A DNA stretch of 64,000 nt from Streptomyces spinosisporus (GTDB taxonomy: Bacteria; Actinomycetota; Actinomycetes; Streptomycetales; Streptomycetaceae). The notes under the pieces were generated by a model. That model saw only the letters and a list, made by a program, of their open reading frames with translations, was not told the origin of the DNA and made no database searches. Positions 1 through 7,512 of the stretch are shown here, piece after piece (position 1 is the first letter of the stretch; every line of letters begins with the position of its first letter). A program made the position numbers and the translations under genes. The stretch spans positions 186,001 through 250,000 of the forward strand of contig NZ_JALDAX010000008.1 of the NCBI RefSeq assembly GCF_022698145.1, given 5' to 3'.

Positions 1-233
1 CGCACGGTCACCCGGCTGACGCCGAACTGCACGCACAGCTCGCGTTCGCTGGGGAGCCGGTCGCCCGGTTGCAGACGCTGCTCCTTCAGCAGCAGCTTGA
101 TCTGCTCCACGATCAGCTGGGAGACACGGCTGGAGGAGACCGCCTTGAACAGACCGTCCGCGGGGGCGGTCTTCTTGGCAGGCGTCGTCCCGTCGTTCTC
201 AGCGCGTTGAGGCTGGCTCGGTCGCGATGGCAT
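1..233 (-). CDS. GntR/FadR-family transcriptional regulator (N-terminal part, cut by window edge)
   Basis: Only about 77 N-terminal residues lie in the window; the rest runs off the left edge. After a polar leader rich in Lys, Ala and Pro, residues about 35-77 read as a GntR winged helix: SSRVSQLIVEQIKLLL, then LQPGDRLPSERELCVQFGVS and RVTVR, which is the family signature. The ATG at 231-233 is the first plausible start. The gene is divergent from the class II aldolase gene with a 117-bp gap, so by the usual logic of the family it probably controls that operon. The ligand-binding domain is not visible, so FadR versus another subfamily cannot be settled. Confidence 0.85.
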   Translation of the reverse strand, partial: MPSRPSQPQRAENDGTTPAKKTAPADGLFKAVSSSRVSQLIVEQIKLLLKEQRLQPGDRLPSERELCVQFGVSRVTV

Positions 234-263
234 GCGCGCATTGTCCCATGGTCAGAGGGTCCG

Positions 264-293
264 TTGACGTCATCCTACGCAATGGCTTAAAGT
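264..293 (+). promoter_or_regulatory. Candidate sigma-70-type promoter of the aldolase/cyclodeaminase operon
   Basis: TTGACG (264-269), an 18-bp spacer and TAAAGT (288-293) fit a housekeeping promoter about 58 bp upstream of the ATG at 351. The gap is shared with the divergent GntR gene, so an operator should be here too, but I see no convincing palindrome. Confidence 0.4.
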
Positions 294-350
294 CATACCA
301 ACAGTCCAATAGCTTGCGGGTGAATCGTACGCGAGGAGACCGACACGGAC

Positions 351-1115
351 ATGAGATTCCCCGAGAGCTCCCAAGAAGCACTGCGTGAACGGATCGTGCT
401 GGCCTGCCGGGTGCTCGCCGTCACCGGCCTGGTCGAGCACATCCTGGGTCACGTCAGCGCCCGCACCGGCCCCGAGTCGCTGCTGATCCGCGGGCGCGGT
501 CCCGAGGAGCGCGGCCTCGCCTTCACCGTCGTCGACGACGTCCAGCAGGTCGACCTCGACGGCAAGGGCGAGGTCCCTGCGGACTGGCGGGTGCCGAGCG
601 AACTCCCCATCCACAGCGAGGTGCTGCGCGCCCGCCCCGAGGTCACGGCCGTCGTGCACGCGCATCCGCCGGCGGTGGTCGCCGCGTCCGTCGCGGAACT
701 GCCGTGGCTGCCGATCGTCGGCTCCTACGACATCCCGGCCGCCCGCCTGGCCCACGACGGCATCCCCGTCTGGCCCCGCTCGGCGCTGATCCGCCGCCGC
801 GACCTGGCCGAGCAGATGACGGCCTCGCTCGGGGACCGCCCCGTCGTCGTCCTGCGCGGCCACGGCCTCGTCGCCGTCGGCACGGGCGACCCGGCCCATG
901 CCGTCGCGGAGGCCGTCACGCGCGCGCTGGCGGTGGACTCACTGGCCCGCACCGCTCTCGCCGTCGCGGCGACCGGCGCACCGCTGCAGCCGATACCCGA
1001 CGAGGACATCGCCGAACTGCCCGACCTGGGACCGGCGTTCAACGTCGCCGCGATGTGGCGCCATCTGACCGCCCGGGTGGAGCACGAGGGCCCCGCCACT
1101 CCCCTGCGCGGCTGA
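351..1115 (+). CDS. Class II aldolase/adducin-family protein
   Basis: A 254-residue protein of normal size for bacterial class II aldolases. The zinc-site motif HAHPP is at residues 103-107 (His103, His105), the third metal ligand His171 lies in LRGHG, and Glu90 in PIHSEV is at the usual catalytic acid position. Family members cleave or epimerise short phosphorylated sugars, or decarboxylate sugar acids, in the cytoplasm; the substrate cannot be read here. The start has GAGGAG 14 bp upstream. It is followed 44 bp later by an ornithine-cyclodeaminase-like gene, probably in one operon under the divergent GntR regulator, which suggests catabolism of a small amino or sugar acid. Confidence 0.88.
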   Translation: MRFPESSQEALRERIVLACRVLAVTGLVEHILGHVSARTGPESLLIRGRGPEERGLAFTVVDDVQQVDLDGKGEVPADWRVPSELPIHSEVLRARPEVTAVVHAHPPAVVAASVAELPWLPIVGSYDIPAARLAHDGIPVWPRSALIRRRDLAEQMTASLGDRPVVVLRGHGLVAVGTGDPAHAVAEAVTRALAVDSLARTALAVAATGAPLQPIPDEDIAELPDLGPAFNVAAMWRHLTARVEHEGPATPLRG

Positions 1116-1159
1116 CCCGCGCCACCCCGGCGCCCAGGCTTTTGACCGAGCGGAGGATC

Positions 1160-2254
1160 ATGCTCGTCCTCGACAACAAGGTCACCGCCGAGGTCCTCAC
1201 CATGCCCGACGTGGTGCGGGCACTGGAGGAGTCCTACCGGGACCTGGCCGACGGCGAGGGCGTGTGCCGGCCCCGCATCGACCTCAACCTCCCCGTGGAC
1301 GGCACGCGCGTGTACCGGTGGGGAACCATGGAGGGTGGCTCGGCACGCAGCGGCTACGTCGCCCTCCGCATGAAGTCCGACGTGCTCACGGAGACCGGGC
1401 CGCCCGGGCTGCGGACCCAGGAGAAGTACTGCGTACGGCCCGGCCGGTTCTGCGGCCTCGTGCTCCTGCTCGACGCGCGCACCGGGGAACCCCTCGCGCT
1501 CCTCAACGACGGCCTGCTGCAGCATCTGCGGGTCGGCGCGGACTCGGCGATCGGTGTGCGCTTCGGGGCCCGGGCGGACGCCCGGGTGCTGGGCCTGCTC
1601 GGTTCGGGCGGCATGGCCCGCAGCCATGTCGAGGCCTTCCGCACGGTACGGCCCCTGGAACGCGTCCAGGTCTACAGCCCCACCCGCAGCCACCGTGAGC
1701 GCTTCGCCGCCGAGATGCGGGAGCTGCACGGCCTGGACGTGGTGGCGGTCGACGAGCCCGAACACGCCCAGCGCGACGCCGACATCGTGGCGGGCTGCAC
1801 CGATGCCGTCGGGGATGTCGTCCTCGGCCGCCATCTGTCCCCGGGCACCCATGTCACCTGCATCGGCGGCCACCCGGACGCGGCGGCGCGGGAACGCTTC
1901 GACGTCTGGCTGCGGCTGGGCAGCGCGAGCACGCCGGTGTCGACACCCGCCTGGGCGACCGCCGACGAGTACGTGTCCTACCGCGCCCGGCCCGACGACC
2001 CCGTCTGGCGGCACCACCACGAACGGGGGCCGCGCCGACCGCCTCGTGGCGCCCGAACGGTCGGTCTCGAAACCGTCCTCGCGGGGCGTGAACGCGCCCG
2101 CGACGACGAGCGCCAGGTGACGTTCTCGGAACGCGGCAACATCCAGGGCGCACAGTTCCACGCCGTCGCGGCCGTCGTCTACGAGCGGGCCCGCGAGCGC
2201 GGGCTGGGGCACGAGATCCCGCGCGAGTGGTTGTTGCAGGACATTCGCGACTAG
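1160..2254 (+). CDS. Ornithine cyclodeaminase/mu-crystallin-family protein
   Basis: A 364-residue protein. The N-terminal half has the substrate-domain pattern, including RMKSDV (about residue 70), EKYCVRPG and TGEPLALL. The Rossmann motif is LGLLGSGGMARSH (residues 145-157), and the C-terminal part ends in GNIQGAQFHAVAAVV. Family members are NAD(P)-dependent imine reductases, dehydrogenases or deaminases of amino acids. The start ATG follows GGAGG closely. Oddity: residues about 289-303 (nucleotides about 2026-2069) do not fit the family in this frame, whereas the +1 frame reads RADRLVAPERSVS there. This looks like a pair of compensating single-base indels, or an assembly error. The flanking frame is intact, so the protein keeps its end. 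Confidence 0.85.
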   Translation: MLVLDNKVTAEVLTMPDVVRALEESYRDLADGEGVCRPRIDLNLPVDGTRVYRWGTMEGGSARSGYVALRMKSDVLTETGPPGLRTQEKYCVRPGRFCGLVLLLDARTGEPLALLNDGLLQHLRVGADSAIGVRFGARADARVLGLLGSGGMARSHVEAFRTVRPLERVQVYSPTRSHRERFAAEMRELHGLDVVAVDEPEHAQRDADIVAGCTDAVGDVVLGRHLSPGTHVTCIGGHPDAAARERFDVWLRLGSASTPVSTPAWATADEYVSYRARPDDPVWRHHHERGPRRPPRGARTVGLETVLAGRERARDDERQVTFSERGNIQGAQFHAVAAVVYERARERGLGHEIPREWLLQDIRD

Positions 2255-2279
2255 GGGCGCCGTGACCGCTGGTCCCGGC

Positions 2280-2777
2280 TCAGCCCTGTTGGAAGAGCTC
2301 CGCGGGCAGCGGCTTGAGCAGGGCGTACAGGTCGTCCGTGATCGGGCGGTCCCAGGCGGCGATGGTCACCAGGACGTTGTCGCTGCGGTCGAACTGCACA
2401 CAGGAGATACGGCTCTCGGAGAGCTTGAGGCGGCGCACGATCAGGAGGTTGTCGCCCTGCATGACCGGCATGTCGTCCGCGCCGACGACGGTCACCTCCT
2501 CGTCGTTCTCCAGCGCGAGCAGCAGCTGGGCCACCTCGAAGGGGACCTCGCCCTCGGCGACCTCGCGGGCCGGGGAGCCCTCCGGGAGATTGCCGATGAT
2601 CATCGCGGGGCCGCGGCCGCCGAACAGGTCGTAGCGCAGGAAGACGCCCTGGCAGCTGCCGTCGGGGGCGGGGAGCAGGCCGGCGCCGAGGTTGCCGGGC
2701 CAGTCGCCCGGGTCCATGGCCAGTACGTCGAAGTCTGGGCCGGCGGGGGTCGCGCTGCGACGGCGGAGGAACGACAT
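2280..2777 (-). CDS. Conserved hypothetical protein
   Basis: A 165-residue soluble protein with no signal peptide, membrane segment or motif I recognise. The ATG at 2777 opens MSFLRRRS, a basic leader; the remainder is acidic with alternating hydrophobic stretches (AMIIGNLPEG, VAQLLLALEND, VLVTIAAWDRPI) and reads as a compact alpha/beta fold. The reading frame has strong GC3 bias and no competing frame. It is convergent with the cyclodeaminase-like gene (25-bp gap) and lies downstream of the LuxR-type regulator on the same strand, separated by about 190 bp containing two repeat elements. Function unknown. Confidence 0.72.
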   Translation of the reverse strand: MSFLRRRSATPAGPDFDVLAMDPGDWPGNLGAGLLPAPDGSCQGVFLRYDLFGGRGPAMIIGNLPEGSPAREVAEGEVPFEVAQLLLALENDEEVTVVGADDMPVMQGDNLLIVRRLKLSESRISCVQFDRSDNVLVTIAAWDRPITDDLYALLKPLPAELFQQG

Positions 2778-2876
2778 GGGGCAATGGTACGTGCCGTCCG
2801 GCGGTGGGGGTGGGGGCGTCAGGGGTTCGGGGGCGGGTGGGCTTGTTGGGCGGGTGCGGGTTCGTTGGGGTTGGTC

Positions 2877-2909
2877 GCGCAGTTCCCCGCGCCCCTGGGG
2901 GGTTGCACC
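2877..2909. repeat. Dispersed Streptomyces-type palindromic repeat, copy 1
   Basis: Begins GCGCAGTTCCCCGCGCCCCT and continues into a G run, so it can fold as a CGCCCC/GGGG hairpin. The same sequence recurs 73 bp away (2950). This GCGCAGTTCC...CGCGCCCC element is familiar to me as a common intergenic repeat of Streptomyces chromosomes; its role is not established. It sits with copy 2 in the 190-bp gap 2778-2967, which otherwise holds only G-rich sequence and no gene I can support. Confidence 0.7.
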
Positions 2910-2949
2910 CGGCGTGGGGTGGTCAGGGGTCGGGGCTGCACGGTTGAGC

Positions 2950-2983
2950 GCGCAGTTCCTCGCGCCCCTAGGGGGGTGTACCT
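2950..2983. repeat. Dispersed Streptomyces-type palindromic repeat, copy 2
   Basis: GCGCAGTTCCTCGCGCCCCT followed by AGGGGGG differs from copy 1 at only a few bases. It overlaps the 3' end of the LuxR-type regulator: the TAG stop (2968-2970) and the last Pro-Pro codons come from the repeat. It could act as a hairpin 3' end for that transcript. Confidence 0.7.
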
Positions 2984-5874
2984 GGCGTTGGGTCTTGGGT
3001 GCTCAGGGCTGCTTTTAGGCCTGTGTGGTCCGTGCCCAGTTTTCTCAAGGCTGCTGAGAGGAGGTGGGTGATGGTGGGCTCGTCCAGGTGGAGGTGGTGT
3101 GCGATCTCGGGTTCGGTGTGGCCGGCGGCTGCCAGGGTTGCGGCGGTGCGTTCGGTGGAGGTCAGGGTGTCTGTCGCGGTGCTGTGCAGGCGGCGGGGGC
3201 GGAGGCCTGCCGCGGCCAGTTCGTCGCGGGCCGTCTCGGCCAGGGCGTCGGCGGCGCACTGCACGGCCGCCTCCAGTCCGCGGTAGAGATGTTCGGCGGC
3301 GTCCCCGGGGTGGCCGGTGCGGCGTAGTTCGGTGCCGAGGGAGACGAGCGCGCAGGCGAGTTCGTAGCCGGCGGGTGAGCGCTCCAGGTGGGCGACGGAC
3401 TCCTCCAGGTACTTCAGGCGGTCCGCGCCCGAGGAGACCTCGGCGGCGGTGCGCAGGGCCTGGCCGATGGCGGACGGAGTGCCGAACTGGCGGGCGCGGG
3501 CGACCGCTTCGACGGCGGTGGCCTGTGCGCGGTCGGGCGTCTCATGGGCCTCGACGCGGGCCAGATGCAGCTGCCAGGGGCACCACGCGGGGTTGCGGAT
3601 GCCGCGCGGTTCCAGTCGGCGCCCCGCGGCGGACAGCTCCTCCGCCGCCTCCTTGGTGCGGCCGCGGGCGAGCAGCAGTTCCCCGTGCACGGTCTGCGCG
3701 TCGGGGAAGACGACGGCCGCCGGGAAGGGAGCGCGGAAGGAGTACTGCTCGCCGGTCCGCGCGGCCTCGGTGATTCGGCCGCGGGCGAGCAGGACCTCGA
3801 TCAGGATGCCCACCGCATACCAGTGGGCGGGGGTGCCGGGGCCGACGCGTTCGGCGAGGCGGAGTCCCGCGCGGACGAAGTCCTCGGCCTCGGAGAGCCG
3901 GCCGCGGCGGTAGCGGACGTAGCCGAGCAGCGTGTAGGCGAAGGAGAGGTGGGCGCCCCGCCAGCCCTGGCGTTCGAAGTCGGCGATGCCGGCCGTGAAG
4001 AGTTCCTCGGTACGGCCGGGACGGTCGGCGTACATGAAGGAGAGCGCGACCAGGACGGGCACCTCGAAGCCGCGGTCGGGCTCGGCCCATCCGAGGCCGC
4101 CGGCCAGGGCACGTTCGGCGTGGTGGAGGACGACGTGGGCGGGTTCGCCGCGCAGGACGGCGTCCCAGGCGCGCAGGCCGATGACGTAGCGCTCGGTGAG
4201 GTCGCGGCCCCCCAGCCGGTCGGCGAGTGCGGTGAGCCGCCGTGAGCGCGAGGGGTGGTCGGGTTCGTCGGCGCGGAAGGCGTCCCACATGAACTGTTCG
4301 GCGAGCATGCGCAGCCTGACGCGGGCGTCGTCGGTGACCCGGATCTCGCGGGCGAGGGTGTCGGAGGCCTCGGCGAGCCGGTCGCTGTGGGCGAGGACCT
4401 GGGAGAGCCGGTAGACGATGTGCTGGCGCAGCGCCGCGTCGGCGATGGGCTCCTCCAGTGCCGCGCGCAGATGGTTGACGGTGGTGGCCGGTTCGGTGAG
4501 CAGCGAGGCGGAGCCCAGCTCGTACAGGACGGCGGCGCGGTCCTCGAAGGGCGGGGGTTCGCGCAGGGCGCGGGCGAGATAGCTGCGGGCGGCGTCGGGG
4601 GCGCCGGCCCGGAGGGTCTCCTCGGCGGCGGCGCGCAGTTGCTGGACGACCCAGGAGTCGCCGTCGGGGTGGGTCTCCAGGAGATGGCGGGCGGCGGCGG
4701 AGGGTCCCTGCCCGTCATTGACCACGCACCAGGCGGCCTGACCGTGCAGGGCGACGCGGACACCGGGCTGGATGGCGCGGTACACGGCCGTCGCGATCAG
4801 CGGATGGACGAACTCCAGGGTTTCGGCGCCGGTGAGGATGCGCGCGCCGCGCAGGGCGTCCGCCGCGTCGGCGGCCTCCTCCTGGCCGAGTCCCGCCACG
4901 GCCGCGGCGAGCAGCGGATGGATCTCTGTGCCGAGGACGGCGCAGGCCCAGGCGAAGCGCACGGTGGAGGTGCCGAGGCGTTCCAGCCGGGCGACGAGAC
5001 CGCTGCCCTTGACTGCGGCGGCGAGGTCGCGCAGCAGATGGGCGCCGGGCTCGGTCGGGGTGACCCCGCGGTCGCGCACCTTGGCGATCAGCTCGACCGA
5101 CTCGAACGGGTTGCCGCCGGTGACGGCCCAGCACTCGCGGCAGAACGCGTCGTCGGCGTGGGCGCCGACCGCTTCCCGTACGAGTCGGGCGACGGCGGCG
5201 GCGCTCAGCGGTTCCAGGTCGATGGGGCGGCCGCCCGCACGCCCCGGCAGGCCCTTGAACGACTCGGCGTGGTCCGGGAGTTCGTCGGGCCGATAGGCCA
5301 CCACGACCAGCAGCGGAAGCTGTTCGGCGCGGGGCGCGAACGCGGCGAGCCAGCCCAGCGATTCGGGGTCGGCCCAGTGGGCGTCGTCGAGGACGAGGAC
5401 CATCGGGGCGCGCAGCACGGCGAGATGGGTGAGCACCCAGTCGAGTCCGTCGCGCAGACCCTGCTGGTCGGGTGGCGCACCGCCGGTCGGGGCGCACAGG
5501 CCGAGGGCGGGGCCGACGATGTCGTACCAACTGCCGAGCGAGGCCCGCAGATCGGTCTCCCCGGATCCGGCCAGCTGGGGCTGCAGCAGTTGCCGGGCCA
5601 CGTGGAAGGCGACGCGCTGCTCCTGCTCGCCGCCGCGGGCGGACAGGACGGTGCAGCCCAAGGCGGTTGCGCGGCGGCGGACTTCGGCGAGGAGGGTGGT
5701 CTTGCCGATGCCGGCGCGCCCGGCGAACGCGAGCAGGGCACCGCGGGAACGGTCGAAGCGTTCGGCCCCACCTCTGCGCAGGCCCGTGAGCTCCCCCAAC
5801 GCCTCGTCCACAGCGGCGAGTTCACTTTCGCGCTCGAATATGGTCCGGTTGGCCCGCACACTGCGCTGCCCCAT
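2968..5874 (-). CDS. LuxR-type AAA ATPase transcriptional regulator (LAL/MalT-like)
   Basis: A 968-residue protein in the usual size range of large ATP-binding LuxR regulators. N-terminal ATPase: Walker A GRAGIGKTT (residues 52-60) and Walker B MVLVLDDAHWAD (D163/D164). The centre is a long alpha-helical TPR-like region. The last about 60 residues are a LuxR-type helix-turn-helix (LTSTERTAATLAAAGHTEPE, then EIAHHLHLDE, LLSAALRKLG), somewhat diverged from consensus. Start: the ATG at 5874 begins MGQRSVRANRTIFERE, directly before the ATPase domain; the frame is open further upstream, but that stretch is Arg/Gly-rich and unconvincing. It likely couples binding of an inducer to transcription activation; target unknown. 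The C terminus (PTPGTPP, then stop) is formed inside an intergenic repeat. Confidence 0.87.
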   Translation of the reverse strand: MGQRSVRANRTIFERESELAAVDEALGELTGLRRGGAERFDRSRGALLAFAGRAGIGKTTLLAEVRRRATALGCTVLSARGGEQEQRVAFHVARQLLQPQLAGSGETDLRASLGSWYDIVGPALGLCAPTGGAPPDQQGLRDGLDWVLTHLAVLRAPMVLVLDDAHWADPESLGWLAAFAPRAEQLPLLVVVAYRPDELPDHAESFKGLPGRAGGRPIDLEPLSAAAVARLVREAVGAHADDAFCRECWAVTGGNPFESVELIAKVRDRGVTPTEPGAHLLRDLAAAVKGSGLVARLERLGTSTVRFAWACAVLGTEIHPLLAAAVAGLGQEEAADAADALRGARILTGAETLEFVHPLIATAVYRAIQPGVRVALHGQAAWCVVNDGQGPSAAARHLLETHPDGDSWVVQQLRAAAEETLRAGAPDAARSYLARALREPPPFEDRAAVLYELGSASLLTEPATTVNHLRAALEEPIADAALRQHIVYRLSQVLAHSDRLAEASDTLAREIRVTDDARVRLRMLAEQFMWDAFRADEPDHPSRSRRLTALADRLGGRDLTERYVIGLRAWDAVLRGEPAHVVLHHAERALAGGLGWAEPDRGFEVPVLVALSFMYADRPGRTEELFTAGIADFERQGWRGAHLSFAYTLLGYVRYRRGRLSEAEDFVRAGLRLAERVGPGTPAHWYAVGILIEVLLARGRITEAARTGEQYSFRAPFPAAVVFPDAQTVHGELLLARGRTKEAAEELSAAGRRLEPRGIRNPAWCPWQLHLARVEAHETPDRAQATAVEAVARARQFGTPSAIGQALRTAAEVSSGADRLKYLEESVAHLERSPAGYELACALVSLGTELRRTGHPGDAAEHLYRGLEAAVQCAADALAETARDELAAAGLRPRRLHSTATDTLTSTERTAATLAAAGHTEPEIAHHLHLDEPTITHLLSAALRKLGTDHTGLKAALSTQDPTPGTPP

Positions 5875-5958
5875 GACGTACCCCCTGTCACGGTGGTACA
5901 CCTGCGCGGGGAGCGGGCGCACACCGTGACCTCCAGGCACCTCAGCGTACGCCTCCGG

Positions 5959-5974
5959 CGGGTCGCGCGACCCG
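5959..5974. promoter_or_regulatory. 16-bp perfect palindrome upstream of the LuxR-type ATPase gene
   Basis: CGGGTCGCGCGACCCG is fully self-complementary and lies 85 bp upstream of the regulator's ATG in the 134-bp gap before the DUF397 gene. A direct repeat CGACCGGATC (5988-5997 and 6001-6010) is next to it. Chance palindromes are common at this GC content, so this is a candidate operator only. Confidence 0.35.
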
Positions 5975-6008
5975 GTTCGCGCGTTACCGACCGGATCGCC
6001 CGACCGGA

Positions 6009-6251
6009 TCAGGTCAGATCGAACTCTCCCTCCCGCGCCCCCGACACGAACGCGCCCCATTCCGCGGGCGTGAAGATCAGGGAAGGGCTTTCGGGGCGGC
6101 CGCTGTTGCGCATCGCGATGAATCCCTCGACAAAGGCGATCTGGACATCCCCCAGGCCACGGCTGCTCGAATGCCAGTCGGCGTTGCTGAGGTCCAGATC
6201 CGGCTTCTCCCAGCCTGCCAGCGGGTACTGCTGGATGGTGCTCTCGGCCAC
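6009..6251 (-). CDS. DUF397 domain-containing protein
   Basis: An 80-residue acidic protein. WHSSSRGLGDVQIAFVEGF, then MRNSGRPESPSLIFTPAEW and AFVSGAREGEF match the DUF397 pattern W.KSS....CVEVA...V.VRDSK.P..P.L.F....W..F. Such genes usually sit beside an XRE-type (DUF5753) regulator in actinomycetes; no such partner is next to this one, so it is an orphan or its partner acts in trans. The residue normally Cys in the CVEVA motif is Gln here (DVQIAFV). It reads on the minus strand, 94 bp beyond the stop of the thiolase-like gene and upstream of the LuxR-type ATPase. Confidence 0.82.
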   Translation of the reverse strand: MAESTIQQYPLAGWEKPDLDLSNADWHSSSRGLGDVQIAFVEGFIAMRNSGRPESPSLIFTPAEWGAFVSGAREGEFDLT

Positions 6252-6345
6252 GTCCGTGCTCCTCCCGGTTCGTCGTCCGCGGCCAGCCTAGCGATCGGTC
6301 TGTGATGCCGACAGGCCACGTGAGGGGGACCTTTTCGCAAGAGTT

Positions 6346-7512
6346 CTACGCGTTCGGGCGTTCGCTCCCGACGAGCCACATGGAGAAGAACTGCGATCCG
6401 CCCCCGTAGGCGTGCCCGAGGACCCGCCTGGCTCCGTCCACCTGGTGTTCTCCGGCCTGCCCCCGCACCTGGAGCGCCGCCTCTGCGAACCGGATCATGC
6501 CCGAGGCGCCGATGGGATTGGTCGACAGGACGCCGCCCGACATGTTGACGGGCAGGTCCCCGTCGAGCTCGGTCACCCCGGATTCGGTGAGCTTCCAGCC
6601 CTCGCCCTCGTCGGCGAAGCCGAGGTTCTCCAGCCACATGGGCTCGTACCAGGAGAACGGCACATACATCTCCACGGCGTCGATGTCGCGCCGCGGGTCG
6701 GCGATCTGGGCCTGCCGGTAGACGTCGGCCGCGCAGTCCTTGCCGGCCCGCGGCGAGACGAAGTCCTTGCCGGCGAAGAGGGTCGGCTCGCTGCGCATGG
6801 CCCCGCCGAGCATCCAGGCCGGTGGCCGCGGCGCGCGTGCCGCGCCCGCCCGGTCCGTCAGCACCATCGCGCAGGCGCCGTCGGAGGACGGGCAGGTCTC
6901 CGAGTAGCGGATGGGGTCCCACAGCATGGGTGAGGACCGGACCTTCTCCAGCGTGATGTCGTGCTCGTGGAGATGGGCGTAAGGGTTCTTCAGGGCGTTG
7001 CGCCGGTCCTTGTAGGCGACGAGCGAGCCGATGTGGTCGGGGGCGCCGGTGCGGCGCATGTACGCCCGCACGTGCGGGGCGAAGAACCCGCCCGCGCCCG
7101 CCAGCAGCGGCTGCTGGAAGGGGATCGGCAAGGACAGGCCCCACATGGCGTTGGACTCGGACTGCTTCTCGAAGGCCAGCGTCAGGACGGTGCCGTGGAC
7201 GCGGGCCGCGATCAGGTTCGCCGCGACGAGCGCGGTGGAGCCGCCGACGGAGCCCGCGGTGTGCACGCGCAGCATGGGCTTGCCGACCGCGCCGAGGGCG
7301 TCGGCGAGGTAGAGCTCGGGCATCATCACGCCCTCGAAGAAGTCGGGCGCCTTGCCGATGACGACGGCGTCGACGGCGGCCCAGGTCAGCTCGGCGTCGT
7401 CGAGAGCGGCCCGGGCCGCCTCCCGGACGAGCCCGGCGATCGACACGTCCCGCCGCGCCGCCATGTGCTTGGTCTGGCCGATCCCTACGACGGCCACGGG
7501 CTCCTTGCTCAT
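6346..7512 (-). CDS. Thiolase-superfamily (lipid-transfer-protein-like) protein, catalytic Cys absent
   Basis: A 388-residue thiolase fold. It opens EPVAVVGIGQTKHMAARR, typical of SCP-x/Ltp-type thiolases. The nucleophile loop reads RVHTAGSVGGSTALV with no Cys. The usual GHP.G..G histidine motif is LSTNPIGASGMIR, and the C-terminal CxGGG motif is HAYGGGSQF. It therefore cannot work as a classical thiolase. Known relatives of this kind (Ltp2) are retro-aldolases acting on branched CoA thioesters with a DUF35 partner; that role is inferred. It is the last gene of a four-gene operon, and its ATG overlaps the stop of the preceding thiolase-like gene by 4 nt. Confidence 0.85.
   Translation of the reverse strand: MSKEPVAVVGIGQTKHMAARRDVSIAGLVREAARAALDDAELTWAAVDAVVIGKAPDFFEGVMMPELYLADALGAVGKPMLRVHTAGSVGGSTALVAANLIAARVHGTVLTLAFEKQSESNAMWGLSLPIPFQQPLLAGAGGFFAPHVRAYMRRTGAPDHIGSLVAYKDRRNALKNPYAHLHEHDITLEKVRSSPMLWDPIRYSETCPSSDGACAMVLTDRAGAARAPRPPAWMLGGAMRSEPTLFAGKDFVSPRAGKDCAADVYRQAQIADPRRDIDAVEMYVPFSWYEPMWLENLGFADEGEGWKLTESGVTELDGDLPVNMSGGVLSTNPIGASGMIRFAEAALQVRGQAGEHQVDGARRVLGHAYGGGSQFFSMWLVGSERPNA

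Noticed and set aside
704..1159. Upstream extension of the ornithine-cyclodeaminase-like frame
   Set aside because: It overlaps the aldolase gene in another frame and is Arg/Pro-rich; the family begins at the ATG at 1160 with a ribosome site.
4255..6291. A 678-codon open frame on the + strand opposite the LuxR-type ATPase gene
   Set aside because: Long antisense frames are an artefact of high GC3. Its translation is low-complexity (Gly, Ala, Val, Arg rich) with no motif, while the minus-strand frame has Walker A/B and an HTH.
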